From Azospirillum lipoferum 4B (GTDB lineage: Bacteria > Pseudomonadota > Alphaproteobacteria > Azospirillales > Azospirillaceae), in the NCBI RefSeq assembly GCF_000283655.1, contig NC_016622.1, forward strand, positions 62,001 through 126,000: DNA of 64,000 bases, read 5' to 3'. A program made the translations under genes and the position numbers. Below, piece after piece: positions 1 through 7,752 of this stretch. The notes beneath the pieces are model-generated. The model saw only the letters and a list, made by a program, of their open reading frames with translations. It was not told where the DNA came from and made no database searches. The number at the start of each line of letters is the position of its first letter. Within the stretch, counting starts at the first letter, position 1.

Positions 1-98
1 CCATCGTGACGGTGCAGAGCGCCTATGACCGGGCGCTGGAGGACATCTCCAACGACATCACCACCCGCGTCGCCATGTATCTCGGCCGCGGGTCCTGA
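1..98 (+). CDS. lptE: LPS-assembly lipoprotein LptE, C-terminal end (partial)
   Basis: Only the last 31 codons are in the window, ending in TGA at 96-98. The residues read IVTVQSAYDRALEDISNDI, then a short basic tail. This resembles the C-terminal helix of alphaproteobacterial LptE, the outer-membrane lipoprotein that plugs LptD for LPS insertion. The main support is context: lptE commonly sits directly upstream of holA, and here the gap to the holA start is 18 bp, suggesting one operon. The lipobox and core fold lie outside the window, so the assignment is an inference. Confidence 0.55.
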   Translation, partial: IVTVQSAYDRALEDISNDITTRVAMYLGRGS

Positions 99-116
99 CC
101 GGCGGGAGAGGTTCGG

Positions 117-1142
117 GTGAAGCTTCAGCCCAAGGCGATCGACGGTTTCCTGCGCAGCCCGGACCCCAAGGTCCGGGCGGTGCTGCTTTATGGCCCCGAT
201 TCGGGCCTCGTGCGCGACCGTGCCCAGACGCTGGGCAAGACGGTGGTCACGGACCTGTCCGATCCCTTTCGGGTTGCCGAGTTCCTCGGTCGCGCGCTGG
301 CCGACGATCCGGCGCGGCTGGCGGACGAGGCTGCGGCGATCTCCTTCACCGGCGGCCGGCGCCTGATCCGCGTCCGTGACGCCGAGGACAACAGCACGGC
401 CGCCTTCACCGCCTTCCTGGAAAACCTGCCGCCGGGCGACAGTCTCGTCGTCGTCGAGTCGGGCGATCTGTCGGCCCGTTCCAAGCTGCGGCTTCTGTTC
501 GAAGGCGCCGACGGCGCCGCCGCCATTCCCTGCTATGTGGAGGAGGAGGCGTCGCTTGGCCGGGTCATCGCCGACATCCTGCACGGCCATGGCCTGACCG
601 CCGATCCCGATGCGCTGAGCTTCCTGTCCGCCAACCTCGTCGGCGACCGCATGGTCGCCCGCGGCGAGGCGGAGAAGCTGGCGCTCTATATGGGCGAAGC
701 GAAGCGCGTGCGGCTGGAGGATGCCCAGGCCTGCATCGGCGACAGCGCCGCCCTGTCGATGGACGAGCCAGTGTGGGCGGCGGCGGAGGGCGATTTCGCC
801 ACCCTCGACCGCTCGCTGGCGCGGCTCTTCGCCGAGGGCACCTCGCCGGTGCCGATCCTGCGCGGCGCCCAGCGCCATTTCCAGCGCCTGCAGCTGCTCT
901 GCGCCCAGGTCGCCGCCGGCAAGTCGCCGGAGGCCGCCGTCGAGTCGCTGCGCCCGCCGGTCTTCTTCAAGCTGAAGACCCGGCTGGTCAGACAGGCCCG
1001 CCACTGGTCCCCCGGCCATGTCCGCCAGGCTCTGGAACGGCTGGTCGATGCCGAGGCCGACTGCAAGCGCACCAACATGCCGGACGAGACCCTGTGCGCC
1101 CGTGTGCTGTTCCAACTCGCCTCGCTGGGGGCGCGGCGCTGA
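117..1142 (+). CDS. holA: DNA polymerase III subunit delta
   Basis: The 341-aa product is the delta subunit of the clamp loader, which opens the beta sliding clamp and loads it on primed DNA. The N-terminus MKLQPKAIDGFL followed by LLYGPDSGLVRDRA is the typical alphaproteobacterial HolA opening, with a degenerate P-loop as expected for delta, which does not hydrolyse ATP. The length matches the family (about 330-345 aa). The start is GTG at 117, chosen because homologs begin at this point and a purine-rich GGGAGAGG stretch lies just upstream. It follows the lptE end by 18 bp, probably in one transcript. Confidence 0.92.
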   Translation: MKLQPKAIDGFLRSPDPKVRAVLLYGPDSGLVRDRAQTLGKTVVTDLSDPFRVAEFLGRALADDPARLADEAAAISFTGGRRLIRVRDAEDNSTAAFTAFLENLPPGDSLVVVESGDLSARSKLRLLFEGADGAAAIPCYVEEEASLGRVIADILHGHGLTADPDALSFLSANLVGDRMVARGEAEKLALYMGEAKRVRLEDAQACIGDSAALSMDEPVWAAAEGDFATLDRSLARLFAEGTSPVPILRGAQRHFQRLQLLCAQVAAGKSPEAAVESLRPPVFFKLKTRLVRQARHWSPGHVRQALERLVDAEADCKRTNMPDETLCARVLFQLASLGARR

Positions 1143-1189
1143 AAGGGCGCTGACTTGACCATTGGGGCCGGCGCGCTATCTCGCGGGGC

Positions 1190-1720
1190 ATGAGCGACGC
1201 CAGCTATACCGCGCCACCGCCCGCCCCCTTCCGGGTCCGCTGGTGGCAACCCCTGCTGTTCTGGGTCATCGTGAACGCCTGGGGCTTCGTCGAGCGTGGC
1301 GGCCAGCCCTTCGAAGGGCATCAGCCATCGCCGCTGCAGCCGCCGGGCTGGGCGTTTCCGGTGATGTGGTTCACGCTGAACGTCTTCCAGATCTGGGGTG
1401 ACATCCGCCTGCTGGACCCGGCACGGCGCATCCGCGACCGCGGCCTGCTGATCGGGCTCCAGGCGGTGACCTGGGTGATATACGCCACTTTCAGCCTCGT
1501 CTACTTCACGCTGGGCAGTTCGATCCTCGCCGCGGCCTGGACGGTGTCCTTCTTCATCATCACGTCGATCTGCATCGCGCTGGTGGCGCGGGACGACCGC
1601 AGCATCGCGCTGATCTGGACGCCGCTGATCCTGTGGACCGGCTTTGCATCGGTCGTCGGCATCCACAACGCGCTCATCAACCCCGATCCGCTGTTCGGCA
1701 CCCCAGCCCTCTGGGGATAA
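1190..1720 (+). CDS. TspO/MBR-related integral membrane protein
   Basis: The 176-aa protein is predicted to have about five hydrophobic segments. Its region around residues 51-60 (PPGWAFPVMW) matches the hallmark PPGW-FP-W signature of the TspO/MBR family (tryptophan-rich sensory proteins that bind porphyrins or cholesterol in characterised members). It is a little longer than usual (about 160 aa) and the rest of the tryptophan pattern is weaker, so the ligand cannot be stated. The ATG at 1190 follows holA by 47 bp with GCGGGGC as a possible ribosome site. The stop TAA overlaps an inverted repeat. Confidence 0.6.
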   Translation: MSDASYTAPPPAPFRVRWWQPLLFWVIVNAWGFVERGGQPFEGHQPSPLQPPGWAFPVMWFTLNVFQIWGDIRLLDPARRIRDRGLLIGLQAVTWVIYATFSLVYFTLGSSILAAAWTVSFFIITSICIALVARDDRSIALIWTPLILWTGFASVVGIHNALINPDPLFGTPALWG

Positions 1721-1760
1721 TACCCGGATAAAAAGCTTGTGCCGAATATCACCCGGGTAT
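1720..1760. repeat. Inverted repeat between TspO-like and GIY-YIG genes
   Basis: ATACCCGG at 1720-1727 is repeated in reverse complement as CCGGGTAT at 1753-1760, with a 25-nt AT-rich loop. It lies directly after the TspO-like stop codon. It could act as a weak terminator or an operator; there is no U tract, so the role is unknown. Confidence 0.35.
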
Positions 1761-1799
1761 AACCAGCCGGGAACGATGACGCTTGCGGCGAGGGTGGAC

Positions 1800-2138
1800 A
1801 TGGTTGGTAAAGAGGATCGCAAGGCTGCGGTGGCGGCTTACAAGGAGCGCAAGAGCGTGGTCGGCGTGTTCGCCGTGCGTTGTGCCGCTGCCGGTACGGT
1901 ATGGGTGGGCGGCGCGCCGGATCTCGACAAGATCCAGAACCGCATCTGGTTCCAGTTGAAGATGGGCGGCTGTCCGCACCGCAGCCTGCAAGCGGCATGG
2001 AACGCCCATGGGTCCGAGTCACTGGCCTTCGAAATCGTCGAACGGCTGGAGGTCGAGGACCTCGCCTTCGCCCGCACCGCCGCGTTGAAGGCGCGGGTCG
2101 CCCATTGGGCCGCTGCACTGGCGGCGGAGGCGATCTGA
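1800..2138 (+). CDS. GIY-YIG nuclease-like protein
   Basis: The 112-aa product has a small GIY-YIG-like fold: GVFAVR stands for the GIY strand, VWVGG for the YIG strand, followed by the helix around IQNRIWFQL. This short conserved type, opening with KEDRKAAVAAYKERK, is common in Alphaproteobacteria and has no established function. The catalytic tyrosines of active GIY-YIG nucleases are replaced, so nuclease activity is doubtful. The ATG at 1800 is preferred for its fit to that opening and the upstream GAGGGTGG; an in-frame ATG at 1776 is possible. The stop codon abuts the TA target of the IS630 element, so the insertion spared the gene. Confidence 0.7.
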   Translation: MVGKEDRKAAVAAYKERKSVVGVFAVRCAAAGTVWVGGAPDLDKIQNRIWFQLKMGGCPHRSLQAAWNAHGSESLAFEIVERLEVEDLAFARTAALKARVAHWAAALAAEAI

Positions 2139-2227
2139 TACCAGCGGCTTTGAAGTGTGACTCGTCACGGTGGATTCCCTTTTGGTCCGCCCTGTGATTC
2201 GCTGCCAGCTCTCGGAAGGAGGCGGGT

Positions 2228-2824
2228 ATGGCGGCGATTGCGATCACGCGGCTGGAGCTGAGTTCAGCGGAGTTGCGCCAGCGGGCGGTGCGTTTTGGCG
2301 ATCCGGATGTAGCGCGGCGCCTTCTCGCCCTAGCTCTGGTTTTGGAGGGGCGATCTCGCGAGGACGCCGCGCGGTCTTGCGGGATGGATCGGCAAACGTT
2401 GCGGGATTGGGTTCACCGCTACAACGCCCAAGGCGTGGCGGGGCTGCGGGATCGTAAGGCACCGGGAGCCAAGCCGAAGCTGTCGGCGGAGCAGGAAGCG
2501 GAGGTGGCGTCCTGGGTCCGCTCCGGTCCGGACCTCGCCGAGGATGGCGTGGTTCGGTGGCGGCGGTGCGATCTGGCCCGCAAGATCGAGCGCCGGTTCG
2601 GCGTGGTGCTGGCCGAGCGCAGCGTTGGCGGGCTGTTGCGCCGTCTGGGGTTCCGTCGCCTGTCGGTGCGCCCCCAGCATCCTCAGCAGGATGGCGAGGC
2701 GCTCGAGGCTCACAAAAAAACTTTGCCGCTCTGGTTGCCGGCGCCCTCCCCGACACCGCCCGCGGCAAGCCGCTGGAGCTCTGGTGGCAGGACGAAGCCC
2801 GGGTCGGCCAGCAAGGGACCCTGA
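2228..2824 (+). CDS. IS630 transposase, N-terminal part (orfA)
   Basis: The 198-aa frame contains the DNA-binding half of an IS630 transposase. It has an HTH with ALVLEGRSREDAARSCGMDR at about residues 36-55, a second winged helix (RRLGFRRLSVRPQHP), and then reaches a run of seven A at 2714-2720. Past this point the frame is out of register and ends at 2824. The ATG at 2228 has a strong ribosome site (GGAAGGAGG) just upstream. A -1 shift, or transcript slippage at the A run, joins it to the catalytic part. Confidence 0.88.
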   Translation: MAAIAITRLELSSAELRQRAVRFGDPDVARRLLALALVLEGRSREDAARSCGMDRQTLRDWVHRYNAQGVAGLRDRKAPGAKPKLSAEQEAEVASWVRSGPDLAEDGVVRWRRCDLARKIERRFGVVLAERSVGGLLRRLGFRRLSVRPQHPQQDGEALEAHKKTLPLWLPAPSPTPPAASRWSSGGRTKPGSASKGP

Positions 2825-3291
2825 CCCGGGTGTGGGCCGCCAAGGGCAGCCGGCCACGCGCGCCCCGCGACCAGCGCCATAGCTGGGCCTACCTGTTCGG
2901 CGCCGTCTGCCCGAGCCGTGGCGCCGCCGCGGCCTTGGTCCTGCCCAAGGCCAACGCCGCGGCAATGACCCTGCACCTGGCCGAGATCAGCGGCCAAGTG
3001 AGCGACCACCATGCGGTGCTCATCCTCGACGGCGCAGGCTGGCACCAGCCGGGCGACAAGCTGGTCGTGCCCGAAAACATCAGCCTTCTGCATCTGCCGC
3101 CCTATTGCCCGGAACTCAATCCGGTCGAAAACATCTGGCAGTTCCTGCGACAGAACCACCTCAGCCATCGCGTCTTCGATTCCTATGCCGCCATCGTCGA
3201 GGCCTGCTGCGAGGCGTGGAACGCTCTCGCCCAGGCACCCGAAATCATTCGCTCAATCGCCTCACGCTCGTGGGCAGCGGTCAATGTCTAA
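2557..3291 (+). CDS. IS630 transposase, catalytic part (orfB)
   Basis: The functional part of this frame starts after the A7 run at about 2714. It carries the DDE catalytic core: WQDEARVG (first D), LILDGAGWH (second D) and NPVENIWQFL (E), in the spacing of IS630/Tc1 transposases. The upstream stretch from 2557 is probably only an open shadow of orfA, so independent initiation is unlikely. Fusion through the A run would give a protein of about 350 aa, normal for the family. The stop TAA at 3289-3291 lies just inside the right inverted repeat. Confidence 0.85.
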   Translation: MAAVRSGPQDRAPVRRGAGRAQRWRAVAPSGVPSPVGAPPASSAGWRGARGSQKNFAALVAGALPDTARGKPLELWWQDEARVGQQGTLTRVWAAKGSRPRAPRDQRHSWAYLFGAVCPSRGAAAALVLPKANAAAMTLHLAEISGQVSDHHAVLILDGAGWHQPGDKLVVPENISLLHLPPYCPELNPVENIWQFLRQNHLSHRVFDSYAAIVEACCEAWNALAQAPEIIRSIASRSWAAVNV

Positions 3292-3315
3292 AGCCGCTGG
3301 TATGAGAGCGGAGGC

Positions 3316-4353
3316 TCAGCCGCGGTAATCGTGAACCCGGCCGGTGAAGTCGGTCACGCGATAGCTACCATCGCGCTGTTCTTCGATCCACGCGGGGGCG
3401 GCGGGTGCCTTGCCATGGCCGCCGGGGATGTCGAGGACATAGGTGGGCTGGCACAGGCCGGACAGCCGCCCCCGCAGTCCGGTCACCAGCGCCTGCCCCT
3501 CGGCCAGGGTCGGGCGGAAATGGCTGGTTCCGGCGGCAAGGTCGGGGTGGTGCAGGTAATAGGGCTTCACGCGGTTGCGCACCATGCCGCGGAACAGCGC
3601 CTCCAGCGCCGCATGGCTGTCGTTGATTCCCTTCAGCAGCACGGTTTGGCCGACCAGCGGGATGCCGGCCTCCACCAGTCGGGCAAGCGCCGCCCGCACC
3701 GGCGGGGTCAACTCGTCGGCGTGGTTGATGTGGACGGCGACCCATGTGGCGAGGTCGGGGGCGGTCAGCGCCTCGACCAGTTCGGGGGTGATGCGGTCGG
3801 GATCGGCGGCGGGGATGCGGCTGTGCAGGCGGACGATGCCGACATGGGGCATGTCCGACAGCGCCTGCACGATCCCGCGCAGCCGGCGCGGCGACAGCAG
3901 CAGCGGGTCGCCGCCGGTGACGACGACCTCCCACACCTCCTGGTGATCGCGGATATAGGCGAGTGCCGAATCCAACTCGTCGGCGGTCAGCGCCTCTCCG
4001 CCCGGACCGACCATCTCGCGGCGGAAGCAGAAGCGGCAATAGACCGCGCAGGCATGGAGCGGCTTCAGCAGCGCCCGGTCCGGGTAGCGGTGAACGATGC
4101 CCTTCACGGGACTGCGCGCCCCGTCGCCGATGGGGTCCTCCAGCTCTTCCGGCGTGCTGTACGCCTCGGCGGGGGAGGGGACGTACTGGGCATAGAGCGG
4201 GTCCTGCGGATCCGTCCGTCCGGCCAGTGTATCGCGCAGGTACGGGGTCAGCGCCACGGCATAGCGGTCGGCGACCGTACGCACGGCCTCGCCGGCCTCC
4301 GGCGTCATCAGCCCGGCGGCCACCAGATCGGAAACGCTGTGCAGGGCCTTCAT
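3316..4353 (-). CDS. EpmB-like / lysine 2,3-aminomutase family radical SAM protein
   Basis: The 345-aa protein carries the radical SAM cluster motif C102-AVY-C106-RF-C109 and a C-terminal PGGHGK whose K315 matches the PLP-binding lysine of lysine 2,3-aminomutases. The family moves the alpha-amino group of lysine to the beta carbon. The length equals EpmB (about 342 aa), which acts with EpmA to modify elongation factor P, rather than the longer catabolic KamA (about 416 aa). Neither epmA nor efp is in the window. The 3' end lies 15 bp from IS630 copy 1, so the original downstream neighbour may have been displaced. It is divergent from the phosphodiesterase gene. Confidence 0.82.
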   Translation of the reverse strand: MKALHSVSDLVAAGLMTPEAGEAVRTVADRYAVALTPYLRDTLAGRTDPQDPLYAQYVPSPAEAYSTPEELEDPIGDGARSPVKGIVHRYPDRALLKPLHACAVYCRFCFRREMVGPGGEALTADELDSALAYIRDHQEVWEVVVTGGDPLLLSPRRLRGIVQALSDMPHVGIVRLHSRIPAADPDRITPELVEALTAPDLATWVAVHINHADELTPPVRAALARLVEAGIPLVGQTVLLKGINDSHAALEALFRGMVRNRVKPYYLHHPDLAAGTSHFRPTLAEGQALVTGLRGRLSGLCQPTYVLDIPGGHGKAPAAPAWIEEQRDGSYRVTDFTGRVHDYRG

Positions 4354-4419
4354 CGCTCTTTCCCGTCTCGACGGAATGGGTCATGTAGGAAAGCGACCGC
4401 TCTTACTCCTGCGAGACCC

Positions 4420-5163
4420 ATGCTGTCGACTCTTCCCCGCCTGATCGGCCATCGCGGCGCCAAGGAAAATGCGCCGGAAAACACGCTCGCCTCGATCCGG
4501 GAGGCCGCCCGCCAGGGCGCCCGCTGGGTCGAGGTGGATGTCATGCTGACCCGCGACCAGTGCCCGGTGCTGATCCATGACGACACGCTGGACCGCACCA
4601 CCACCGGCACCGGCCCGGTTCCGCTCATGGATCTGGCGGACCTGCAGCAACTCGACGCCGGACGCTGGTTCGATGCCGGTTTCGTCGGCGAACGGGTGCC
4701 GACGCTGGAAGAGGCGGTGGCGCTGATCCGCGACCTCGGCCTCGGCCTGAACCTGGAGATCAAGCCCTATCCGGGGCAGGAGGAGATCACGGCGGAAGTG
4801 GCGCTGAACAGCCTGCGTCCGCTCTGGCCGTCCGACCGGCCGCTTCTGCTGTCCAGCTTCGAGGTGCCCTGCCTGGAGGTTGCGCAGCGGCTGTGGCCGG
4901 AAATCCCGCGCGGCTACCTGCTGTGGGATCCGCCGGCCGACTGGGCGGCCATCGCCGACCGCATCGGGGCGGCGACCCTGAATGTCGACCAGAAACGCCA
5001 GACGGCCGACAGTGTGGCGGAATACCGCGCCACCGGACGGCCGGTGCTGAGCTATACCGTCAACGACGCCGGCCGGGCGCGAACGCTGTTCGGCTGGGGC
5101 GTGTCTGCTGTCTTCACCGACGCACCGGGCCGGCTGGCGCGGGAGTTGGGTGCGGACGCCTGA
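4420..5163 (+). CDS. Glycerophosphodiester phosphodiesterase
   Basis: The 247-aa product hydrolyses glycerophosphodiesters to glycerol-3-phosphate and an alcohol. The GDPD motifs are present: GHRGAKENAPENT with H11 and R12, then E38 and D40 in VEVDVM, and H53 in LIHDDTLDRTT. The TIM-barrel ends with VLSYTVNDAGRARTLFGWGV and VFTDAP, typical of the family. There is no signal peptide, so it is cytosolic and UgpQ-like. The ATG at 4420 was chosen because the GDPD motif follows immediately; in-frame codons further upstream run antisense through the aminomutase gene. Confidence 0.9.
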   Translation: MLSTLPRLIGHRGAKENAPENTLASIREAARQGARWVEVDVMLTRDQCPVLIHDDTLDRTTTGTGPVPLMDLADLQQLDAGRWFDAGFVGERVPTLEEAVALIRDLGLGLNLEIKPYPGQEEITAEVALNSLRPLWPSDRPLLLSSFEVPCLEVAQRLWPEIPRGYLLWDPPADWAAIADRIGAATLNVDQKRQTADSVAEYRATGRPVLSYTVNDAGRARTLFGWGVSAVFTDAPGRLARELGADA

Positions 5164-5327
5164 CGGTACATGTCTCAGGGGCATGTCCGACGATGTGCCG
5201 GAGGAGCGGTCGACACGCTGACGCTTCCGTTCGCAACTGCGGCAAATCGTGAACGTTTTTTGCGCGAGGGGCTGAATCCGCTCGTAGGGCGGGCCAATTC
5301 CTCATATATAGAACCGCGTTGGCGATC

Positions 5328-5355
5328 CCGCCGGAACCCACGTGGATTCCGGCGG
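5328..5355 (+). promoter_or_regulatory. Perfect 9-bp hairpin in the leader of the nitronate monooxygenase gene
   Basis: CCGCCGGAA at 5328-5336 pairs with TTCCGGCGG at 5347-5355 around a loop that contains CACGTG. It lies about 80 bp before the TTG start. It could be a terminator of the preceding gene (a short GCTTTT follows) or a leader structure. The role is not determined. Confidence 0.35.
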
Positions 5356-5433
5356 AGCTTTTCGTCGTCTGGTTGTTCGCCGCTTTTGATCCGGTGTCCC
5401 ACAGGGCGCCACGTTCGGTCTTTGGAGGGTTCG

Positions 5434-6831
5434 TTGAAGGCGTTGAAGCCGTTGCAGATGTCCGGCCGGGAGGTTTTGCCGCTCGTCGAGGGTGGCAAGG
5501 GTATTGCCGTATCCAACGGCGAAAGCTCCGGCGCCTGGGCGGCAGCCGGCGGGATTGGCACCTTTTCGGGTGTCAACGCCGACAGCTACGATGAGAACGG
5601 CAACCTTCTGCCGCAGATCTACAAGGGCAAGACCCGGCGCGAGCGCCACAACGAGCTGATCGCCTTCGGCATCGAGGGCGGCATCGCCCAGGCGCGCATC
5701 GCCCACGAGACGTCGAACGGCCAGGGCCGTATCCACATGAACGTCCTGTGGGAAATGGGCGGGGCGGAGCACATCCTGCACGGCGTGCTGGAAGGCTCGC
5801 AGGGCCTGATCCACGGCGTCACCTGCGGCGCCGGCATGCCCTACAAGGTTGCCGAGATCGCGGTGCGCTACGGCGTCCATTACTACCCGATCGTGTCGTC
5901 GGCCCGCGCCTTCCGCGCGCTGTGGCTGCGCGCCTATCACAAGTTCCGCGAGCATCTGGGCGGCGTGGTCTACGAGGATCCGTGGCTGGCCGGCGGCCAT
6001 AACGGCCTGTCCAACTCCGAAGACCCGCAGAAGCCGGAGGATCCGTTCCCCCGCGTCCTGGCCCTGCGCCAGATGATGAACAGCTTCGGGCTGAACGACA
6101 CCCCCATCGTGATGGCGGGCGGCGTCTGGTGGCTGTCGGAGTGGGAGGACTGGATCGACAACCCCGACCTGGGGCCGGTCGCCTTCCAGTTCGGCACCCG
6201 TCCGCTGCTGACCCAGGAGAGCCCGATCTCCATGGCGTGGAAGCGCAAGCTGGTCGCGCTTCAGCCGGGCGACGTCTTCCTGAACCGCTTCTCCCCGACC
6301 GGCTTCTATTCGTCGGCGGTGAAGAACCCCTTCCTGCTGGACCTGATGGCCCGGTCGGAGCGCCAGATCGCCTATCTGTCCAAGCCGGTGGGCGAACATT
6401 CGGCCGAATTCCCGGTCGGTCCGCGCGGCCGCCCGGTCTATGTGACCGAAAGCGACAAGCAGCGCGCCGAAGGCTGGCTGTCCCAGGGCTTCACCACCGC
6501 GCTGAAGACGCCGGACAGCACGCTGGTCTTCGTCACCCCCCAGCAGTCGGAAAAGATCCTGCACGATCAGGTCGACTGCATGGGCTGCCTGTCGGCCTGC
6601 GGCTTCTCCAACTGGGCGCAGAACGAGGAAGGGACGACGGGCAAGCGCGCCGATCCGCGCTCCTTCTGCATCCAGAAGACGCTCCAGGCGGTCAGCCACA
6701 CCGACGACTGCGAGAACCAGCTGATGTTCGCGGGGCACAACGCTTACCGCTTCGCCAGCGATCCCTATTACAATGACGGCTTCATCCCGACGGTGAAGCA
6801 GCTCGTGGAGCGGATCGCCACCGGCTACTGA
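5434..6831 (+). CDS. Nitronate monooxygenase family protein (2-nitropropane dioxygenase-like)
   Basis: The 465-aa protein belongs to the FMN-dependent nitronate monooxygenase / PfaD-related TIM-barrel group. It shows GGIGTFSGVNADSYDENG near the N-terminus, HGVTCGAGMPYK in the barrel, and VMAGGVWW with FQFGTRPLL in the FMN phosphate region. Near the C-terminus DCMGCLSACGFSNW and a further Cys form a conserved cysteine cluster of this long subfamily, which is not found in short NMOs. I chose TTG at 5434 as the start because GGAGG lies at 5424-5428 and homologs begin MKALKPL; the frame is open further upstream but without a ribosome site. The substrate in this organism is unknown. Confidence 0.8.
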   Translation: MKALKPLQMSGREVLPLVEGGKGIAVSNGESSGAWAAAGGIGTFSGVNADSYDENGNLLPQIYKGKTRRERHNELIAFGIEGGIAQARIAHETSNGQGRIHMNVLWEMGGAEHILHGVLEGSQGLIHGVTCGAGMPYKVAEIAVRYGVHYYPIVSSARAFRALWLRAYHKFREHLGGVVYEDPWLAGGHNGLSNSEDPQKPEDPFPRVLALRQMMNSFGLNDTPIVMAGGVWWLSEWEDWIDNPDLGPVAFQFGTRPLLTQESPISMAWKRKLVALQPGDVFLNRFSPTGFYSSAVKNPFLLDLMARSERQIAYLSKPVGEHSAEFPVGPRGRPVYVTESDKQRAEGWLSQGFTTALKTPDSTLVFVTPQQSEKILHDQVDCMGCLSACGFSNWAQNEEGTTGKRADPRSFCIQKTLQAVSHTDDCENQLMFAGHNAYRFASDPYYNDGFIPTVKQLVERIATGY

Positions 6832-6855
6832 CCGGCAGGGATCCCTGATCGACAG

Positions 6856-6886
6856 GGCCGCCGGCGGGTGACTGCCGGCGGCCTTT
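6856..6886 (+). terminator. Rho-independent-type terminator after the nitronate monooxygenase gene
   Basis: GGCCGCCGGC (6856-6865) pairs with GCCGGCGGCC (6874-6883) over an 8-nt loop, followed by a short TTT. It begins 25 bp after the stop codon. Confidence 0.65.
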
Positions 6887-7052
6887 GCATTGGACCGATC
6901 CGGCTGACGCCTTTCTGGTTGACGTCGGTGCGACAATAACTTGCGCCGTCTTTCCGAATGGTTTTACAGTTGAACGGTCTGCGGCCTTGTGCCGCGGTCC
7001 TGTCCCGGACCTTCGTGTCCGCCCCTGTGTCGACCGTACGGGTGCCTCGCCC

Positions 7053-7484
7053 ATGATGACCGCCGAACGCCCTTTCAAGCGAGCCCTCGACCGGCTGAAC
7101 GGCGTCGGGCTGCGCCCGACCCGCCAGCGCCTCGGCTTGGCCCGGCTGCTGTTCGAAGGCTGCGACCGGCACGTCACCGCGGAGCAACTGCATGGCGAGG
7201 CGCTGGCCGCCGACCTGCCGGTGTCGCTGGCGACCGTCTACAACACGCTGAACCAGTTCACCTCCGCTGGTCTGCTGCGCGAGGTGGTGGTGGAGGCCGG
7301 CAAGTCCTATTTCGACACCAACACCAGCGACCACCATCATTTCTTCGTCGAATCCACCGGCCGGCTCGAGGATATTCCCGCAGATCGTCTGATGGTGCGG
7401 AACCTGCCCACCGCGCCGGCCGGCACCCGCGTCGCCCGTGTCGACGTGATCGTCCGCCTGATCGAGGACGACGGTACGGCCTGA
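7053..7484 (+). CDS. irr: Iron response regulator Irr (Fur family)
   Basis: The 143-aa protein has the Fur-family winged helix (LRPTRQRLGLARLLF, then VSLATVYNTLNQFTSAGLL). The HHH triplet at residues 94-96 (SDHHHFFVESTGRLEDIP) is the haem-binding and metal-sensing signature of alphaproteobacterial Irr. The C-terminal CxxC zinc motifs of Fur and Zur are absent, which also favours Irr. The N-terminal haem regulatory motif of Bradyrhizobium Irr is not obvious, although a Cys-Asp pair (GCDRH) lies at residues 36-40. The ATG at 7053 (doubled ATGATG) is the natural start; an upstream in-frame extension has no family similarity. It probably represses or activates iron and haem genes in trans. Confidence 0.85.
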   Translation: MMTAERPFKRALDRLNGVGLRPTRQRLGLARLLFEGCDRHVTAEQLHGEALAADLPVSLATVYNTLNQFTSAGLLREVVVEAGKSYFDTNTSDHHHFFVESTGRLEDIPADRLMVRNLPTAPAGTRVARVDVIVRLIEDDGTA

Positions 7485-7515
7485 TCCCGCCCCGCCGTTA
7501 AGCGCCTATCGACCT

Positions 7516-7752
7516 TCAGCGCTCGCCGTCCGGCACGCTCGGACTGGCGGGGCGGTCGACGAAGGGCCAGCGCATATAGGCGAAGACCCACACGGCCACG
7601 ACGTTCAGGTACGGGAACAGCAGCAGCAGGATCCACAAGGGGCTGCGCCCGGCTTTCGCCAGCACCCAGCCGCCGGCGATCAGCGTATAGGTCGTGACGA
7701 TCGACCCGATCAGCAGTTCCCAGAAGCCCAGATGGATGATGGTGTCCGTCAT
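7516..7752 (-). CDS. Small two-helix membrane protein B
   Basis: This 78-aa protein has two hydrophobic segments (ELLIGSIVTTYTLIAGGWV and LWILLLLFPYLNVVAVWVF) with a basic turn KAGRSPLW between them. The layout resembles the PLDc_N / DUF-type small membrane domain, but no catalytic residues are present and no function can be given. Its start overlaps the stop of the upstream gene by ATGA at 7749-7752, so the two are translationally coupled. The RAGFSPLW / KAGRSPLW turn and the MAHSRWP / FAYMRWP ends are shared, so the two look like tandem paralogs. Confidence 0.65.
   Translation of the reverse strand: MTDTIIHLGFWELLIGSIVTTYTLIAGGWVLAKAGRSPLWILLLLFPYLNVVAVWVFAYMRWPFVDRPASPSVPDGER

Larger units (their letters stand above)
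2141..3300 (+). mobile_element. IS630-family insertion sequence, copy 1
   Basis: This 1160-bp element has terminal inverted repeats CCAGCGGCTTT-A---TGAC. The left end starts at 2141, and the right end is its imperfect complement ending at 3300. It is flanked by TA (2139-2140 and 3301-3302), the target duplication characteristic of IS630/Tc1-mariner elements. It holds one transposase gene split over two frames. A second copy lies at 23866-25028 in the opposite orientation; copy 1 lacks one 3-bp codon present there and differs by at least one Leu/Met change. Confidence 0.95.
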
